DNA of 64,000 nt from Onishia niordana. Its GTDB lineage: Bacteria > Pseudomonadota > Gammaproteobacteria > Pseudomonadales > Halomonadaceae. The translations under genes and the position numbers were made by a program. Under the pieces are notes generated by a model. It did no database searches. It saw only the letters and a list, made by a program, of their open reading frames with translations, and had not been told where the DNA came from. Below, one piece after another: positions 60,659-64,000 of this stretch. Numbering within the stretch: position 1 is the stretch's first letter; every line of letters starts with the position of its first letter. Location: positions 372,001 through 436,000 of the forward strand of contig NZ_SDSD01000001.1 of the NCBI RefSeq assembly GCF_004798965.1. The letters run 5' to 3'.

Positions 60659-62353
60659 ATGAGCGAACATTCTTTCGACCGATGCGTGGACTACGTGATC
60701 ATCGGTGCAGGCTCCGCGGGCTCGGTACTCGCCAACCGGCTGAGTGAAGAAGGCGATCAAGAGGTACTGGTGCTGGAATTCGGTGGCAAGGACAACTCGA
60801 TTTTCATCCAGATGCCGACCGCCTTTTCGATCCCGTTGAACAAACCGCGCTTCGACTGGGGGCTTCACACCGAGCCCGAGCCAGGCCTCAATGGGCGCAG
60901 CCTCCACCAGGCACGGGGCAAGGTGATCGGTGGCTCCTCCTCGATCAATGGCATGGCCTATGTGCGCGGCTGTGCCGGTGATTACGAGGAATGGTCACAG
61001 CTTGGCGCCAAAGGCTGGGACTATGCCGACGTGCTGCCCTACTTCAAGCGAGCGGAGGGCTGCCTGTATGGCGACGACGACTACCGTTCCAGCGACGGCC
61101 CACTGGGGGTATGCAACGGCAACAACATGCAGAACCCGCTCTACAAGGCCTTTATCGAGGCGGGTCGCCAGGCAGGCTACGGTGAAACGCAGGACTACAA
61201 CGGCTATCGCCAGGAGGGGTTCTGCCGCATGGACATGACGGTACGCGGTGGAGTGCGCTGCTCCACCGCCAATGCCTACCTGAAACCCGCGCTCGGGCGC
61301 GATAACCTACAGCTGGAAATGCATGCCCTGACCCAGCGAATCCTGCTGGAGGGGAAGAAAGCGGTAGGTGTCGAATACACCCAGCGCGGCAAGACCTATC
61401 GCGTCCAGGCCCGTCGTGAGGTCATCCTCTCTGCCAGCGCGTTCAATTCCCCCAAGCTCCTGATGCTCTCGGGGATCGGCCCGGCTGACCACCTCAAGGA
61501 ACACGGCATCGAGGTCGTCCACGACCTTCCCGGCGTCGGCCAGAACCTGCAGGATCATCTTGAGGTCTGGGTCCAGCAGAGCTGCAAACAGAAGATCACC
61601 CTCAACGGATGGCTCAACCCCATCGGCCAGGCGCTGATCGGCATGCGTTGGCTTGCTTTCAAATCCGGACTGGGTGCCACCAACCACTTCGAATCAAACG
61701 GCTATATCCGCAGCCGCCCAGGCCTTAAGTGGCCCGACCTGCAATACCATTTCCTGGCAGGCGCCATTGCCTATGATGGCTCAAGCGCCGCCGAGGGGCA
61801 TGGCTTTCAGGTCCACCTGGGCGCCAACAAGCCCAAGAGCCGTGGCTGGGTAAAACTTTCTTCGGCGGACCCTGCCGCAGCGCCCAGAATCTTCTTCAAC
61901 TATCTGCACGAGGAAGAGGACAAGCAGGCTTACCGTGACGGTCTGCGGCTGACCCGAGAAATCTTCGCCCAGCCAGCCCTCGATGCCTATCGTGGTGACG
62001 AGCTATCGCCCGGCAAGGATGTAGTCAGCGATGAGCAGGTCGATGAATGGATCGCCAATAGTGCCGAAACCGCCTACCACCCCTGTGGCAGCTGCCGCAT
62101 GGGCAGCGATGACATGGCCGTCGTCGACGCCGAATGCCGTGTCCACGGCATTGAGCAGCTGCGGGTGGTAGATTCCTCGATCATGCCCACCGTCACCAAC
62201 GGCAACATCAATGCCCCGACCATCATGATCGCCGAGAAGGCGGCTGACCGGATTCTCGGGCGAGAGCCGCTGAAGCCCTCCGAGGCCCCTGTCTTCACCA
62301 TCAGTGACCCACAGCACCAACGCGAGGAAGCACCCGAACGCCCCGTGTCATAG
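60659..62353 (+). CDS. betA: Choline dehydrogenase BetA (GMC family)
   Basis: 564 residues. FAD-binding motif VIIGAGSAGSVLANRLSE at the N-terminus, GMC signature 1 in RGKVIGGSSSINGMAYVRG, GMC signature 2 around SAFNSPKLLMLSGIGP, and the C-terminal active-site region AYHPCGSCRMG followed by VVDSSIMPTVTNGNINAPTIMIAEKAAD. These and the overall length match BetA, which oxidises choline to betaine aldehyde (and on to glycine betaine) at the inner membrane. AAGGAG precedes the ATG. The linked BCCT gene supports the name; betB and betI are not in the window. Another GMC alcohol oxidase is the alternative. Confidence 0.88.
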   Translation: MSEHSFDRCVDYVIIGAGSAGSVLANRLSEEGDQEVLVLEFGGKDNSIFIQMPTAFSIPLNKPRFDWGLHTEPEPGLNGRSLHQARGKVIGGSSSINGMAYVRGCAGDYEEWSQLGAKGWDYADVLPYFKRAEGCLYGDDDYRSSDGPLGVCNGNNMQNPLYKAFIEAGRQAGYGETQDYNGYRQEGFCRMDMTVRGGVRCSTANAYLKPALGRDNLQLEMHALTQRILLEGKKAVGVEYTQRGKTYRVQARREVILSASAFNSPKLLMLSGIGPADHLKEHGIEVVHDLPGVGQNLQDHLEVWVQQSCKQKITLNGWLNPIGQALIGMRWLAFKSGLGATNHFESNGYIRSRPGLKWPDLQYHFLAGAIAYDGSSAAEGHGFQVHLGANKPKSRGWVKLSSADPAAAPRIFFNYLHEEEDKQAYRDGLRLTREIFAQPALDAYRGDELSPGKDVVSDEQVDEWIANSAETAYHPCGSCRMGSDDMAVVDAECRVHGIEQLRVVDSSIMPTVTNGNINAPTIMIAEKAADRILGREPLKPSEAPVFTISDPQHQREEAPERPVS

Positions 62354-62460
62354 GCGTGACCAGGCAACCCAGGCCGCTTCTTTCAGCGTGTCTTTCGCCC
62401 TAGTCTTGCTGCATGAACCAACGCTAAAGCGGGATGCTTAGGGTTTATACCACCTCATGC

Positions 62461-62499
62461 AAAAGCCCCTGGTGTCCTTGCGGACGCCAGGGGCTTTTT
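62461..62499. terminator. Bidirectional terminator between betA and fruA
   Basis: AAAAGCCCCTGG and CCAGGGGCTTTT form a 12-bp stem that continues through CGTCC/GGACG. A-rich and T-rich ends serve the two convergent genes. Confidence 0.88.
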
Positions 62500-62521
62500 G
62501 CAGGGCTCGATAGATGACCGA

Positions 62522-64000
62522 TCAGGCGTTGGCGGACACCGCGACTTCCTGGCTGCCGCGCTTGATCAACGCGTAACCCAGGCCCGTGACCAGCGAGCCG
62601 ACGATGATGGCCCCGAGATACAGGAACACCGGCGAGATCGCATTGGGGATCAGCAGCACGAAGACACCACCGTGCGGTGCCATCAGCTTGGCGCCTACCA
62701 GCATCGAGATGGCACCGGTAAGTGCCCCGCCGACCATGCAAGCCGGAATCACCCGCAGCGGGTCTTTGGCCGCAAAGGGAATCGCGCCTTCACTGATAAA
62801 GCACAGGCCCAGCACGAAGGAGGCCTTGCCGGCTTCCCGTTCGGGCTCGGAGAACTTCGCCTTGGCAACGAAGCTCGCGATCCCCATGCCGATCGCCGGC
62901 ACCATGCCCGCCGCCATCACGGCCGCCATCGGCGCATAGGTCTCGGACGCGAGCAGACCCACACCAAAGGTATAAGCGGCCTTGTTGACCGGCCCGCCCA
63001 TATCGAAGCACATCATGGAACCGAGCAGGATGCCCAGCAGCACGGCATTGGCCGAGCCCATGTTCTCGAGGAAGTTAGTCATCGCCGAGAGCACCGCGGC
63101 GACTGGCTCACCAACCACATAAATCATGGTCAGCCCCGTGACCAAACTTGCCAGGAGCGGAATGATCAGGATCGGCTTGAGCGATTCGATGCTCGCGGGC
63201 AGCTTGACGTGCTCGGCGACCGCCTTGGCGACATAACCGGCCAAAAAGCCAGCAAGGATGCCGCCGATGAAACCGGCGCCGATCTCGGAGGCCAGCATGC
63301 CGCCGATCATACCTGGTGCGATGCCCGGACGGTCGGCGATCGAATAGGCGATATAACCAGCAAGCACCGGCACCATCAGCGCAAAGGCGGTGCCGCCACC
63401 GATCTGCATCAAGGCCGCGGCCAGGGTACCCTCCTCCTTGAAGGCTTCGATACCGAACACGAAGGACAATGCGATCAGAAGGCCCCCTGCCACCACCATG
63501 GGCAGCATGAAGGACACACCGGTCAGCAAGTGCTTGTAGACACCCTTGTCCTTGACGCTCTTCTTGGCCTCGTCACCACTCGCCACACTGCCTGCAGATT
63601 CCACCTGGGCCTCGGCCAGCGCGGCCTCGATAGCCGGACGAGGCTTCTTCAGCGCATTGCCGGTGGACGTGCGATAGACCCGCTTGCCGGCGAAGCGGGT
63701 CGGGTCGACCTCAATGTCGCAGGCCAACAGCACGACGTCGGCCGCCGCGATTTCTTCATCGGTGAGCTTATCTTGCGCACCCACCGACCCCTGGGTCTCG
63801 ACCCGGATTTCGTGCCCCAGGGCACGCCCTGCCTCACTCAATGCCTCGGCGGCCATGAAGGTGTGTGCCACCCCGGTCGGGCAGGCCGTCACGGCAACGA
63901 TACGCTTGGCATCGGCCGTAGTCGCCGACACAGGCTGGGCACTCTCGGCCGGCGGCGTATAGGTCGACGCCTCGGCCTGAGCGCGCTCGAGGAAGTGGGC
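62522..64000 (-). CDS. fruA: Fructose PTS permease, EIIBC part of FruA (5' end missing)
   Basis: The frame stays open to the right edge, so the N-terminus is outside the window; 492 residues are visible. Near the visible start a linker (AHFLERAQAEASTYTPPA) leads into an EIIB domain with the phosphocysteine in VTACPTGVAHTFMAAEAL, then from about residue 135 of the visible part the membrane EIIC domain (LLTGVSFMLPMVVAGGLL, MMCFDMGGPVNKAAYTFG, CFISEGAIPFAAKDPLRVIPA). FruA often carries an extra N-terminal EIIB-like domain, which the linker implies here. Imports fructose as fructose 1-phosphate; fruK and fruB are expected beyond the edge. Confidence 0.93.
   Translation of the reverse strand, partial: AHFLERAQAEASTYTPPAESAQPVSATTADAKRIVAVTACPTGVAHTFMAAEALSEAGRALGHEIRVETQGSVGAQDKLTDEEIAAADVVLLACDIEVDPTRFAGKRVYRTSTGNALKKPRPAIEAALAEAQVESAGSVASGDEAKKSVKDKGVYKHLLTGVSFMLPMVVAGGLLIALSFVFGIEAFKEEGTLAAALMQIGGGTAFALMVPVLAGYIAYSIADRPGIAPGMIGGMLASEIGAGFIGGILAGFLAGYVAKAVAEHVKLPASIESLKPILIIPLLASLVTGLTMIYVVGEPVAAVLSAMTNFLENMGSANAVLLGILLGSMMCFDMGGPVNKAAYTFGVGLLASETYAPMAAVMAAGMVPAIGMGIASFVAKAKFSEPEREAGKASFVLGLCFISEGAIPFAAKDPLRVIPACMVGGALTGAISMLVGAKLMAPHGGVFVLLIPNAISPVFLYLGAIIVGSLVTGLGYALIKRGSQEVAVSANA

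Overview
The window is GC-rich, densely coded bacterial DNA with the gene content of a halophilic gammaproteobacterium of the Halomonadaceae (Halomonas/Chromohalobacter type). I base this on a complete ectoine-degradation set (doeA, doeB, doeX, doeC, doeD), two BCCT osmolyte transporters with a choline dehydrogenase, and an alpha-glucosidase that closely resembles, from memory, the HaG enzyme of Halomonas sp. H11. I see no rRNA, tRNA, CRISPR array, phage or intact insertion sequence.

Layout. 1-1.9 kb: end of a DUF2064 glycosyltransferase, an ECF sigma factor with a small soluble zinc anti-sigma factor, and a DUF302 protein. 1.9-17.7 kb (minus strand): compatible-solute catabolism. Read in the transcribed direction it is doeA-doeB-doeX, then a carbon-nitrogen hydrolase, an ATP-grasp ligase, a C45 acyltransferase and a 929-residue Orn/Lys/Arg-type decarboxylase, then doeC-doeD, eutB-eutC and a HAD hydrolase. 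The four central genes are not part of the known ectoine pathway and look like an unassigned amide/polyamine-type pathway embedded in it. 18-22.6 kb: single genes (ghrA-like, TetR, PfpI, DUF3108, LysO-like) separated by short tandem repeats.

22.7-38.2 kb: one large alpha-glucoside uptake and hydrolysis locus. A single permease pair and one ATPase are served by three binding proteins and four GH13 alpha-glucosidases, and a LacI regulator closes the locus. The last two binding-protein/GH13 pairs are a tandem duplication that includes the intergenic DNA. Matching LacI-type operators lie before the first gene and before lacI. 38.3-45.9 kb: RND efflux pump (adaptor and pump) with BaeS/BaeR-like two-component genes and a Spy-like periplasmic protein.

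46-51 kb: a BCCT transporter preceded by two BetI-type operators, then a LysR regulator divergent from an MFS transporter. 51.1-57.3 kb: an alcohol-oxidation unit with an ExaC-like aldehyde dehydrogenase, a zinc alcohol dehydrogenase, a LuxR-type response regulator, a soluble hybrid kinase and a FIST sensor protein. Both dehydrogenases carry the same 76-nt element at the same distance from their start codons. 57.4-64 kb: a ZIP metal transporter, a second BCCT transporter in an operon with betA, and a fructose PTS permease (fruA) running off the end.

Together the window is about handling osmolytes (ectoine, hydroxyectoine, choline/betaine, glucosides) as both protectants and carbon sources, with stress efflux and alcohol oxidation alongside.
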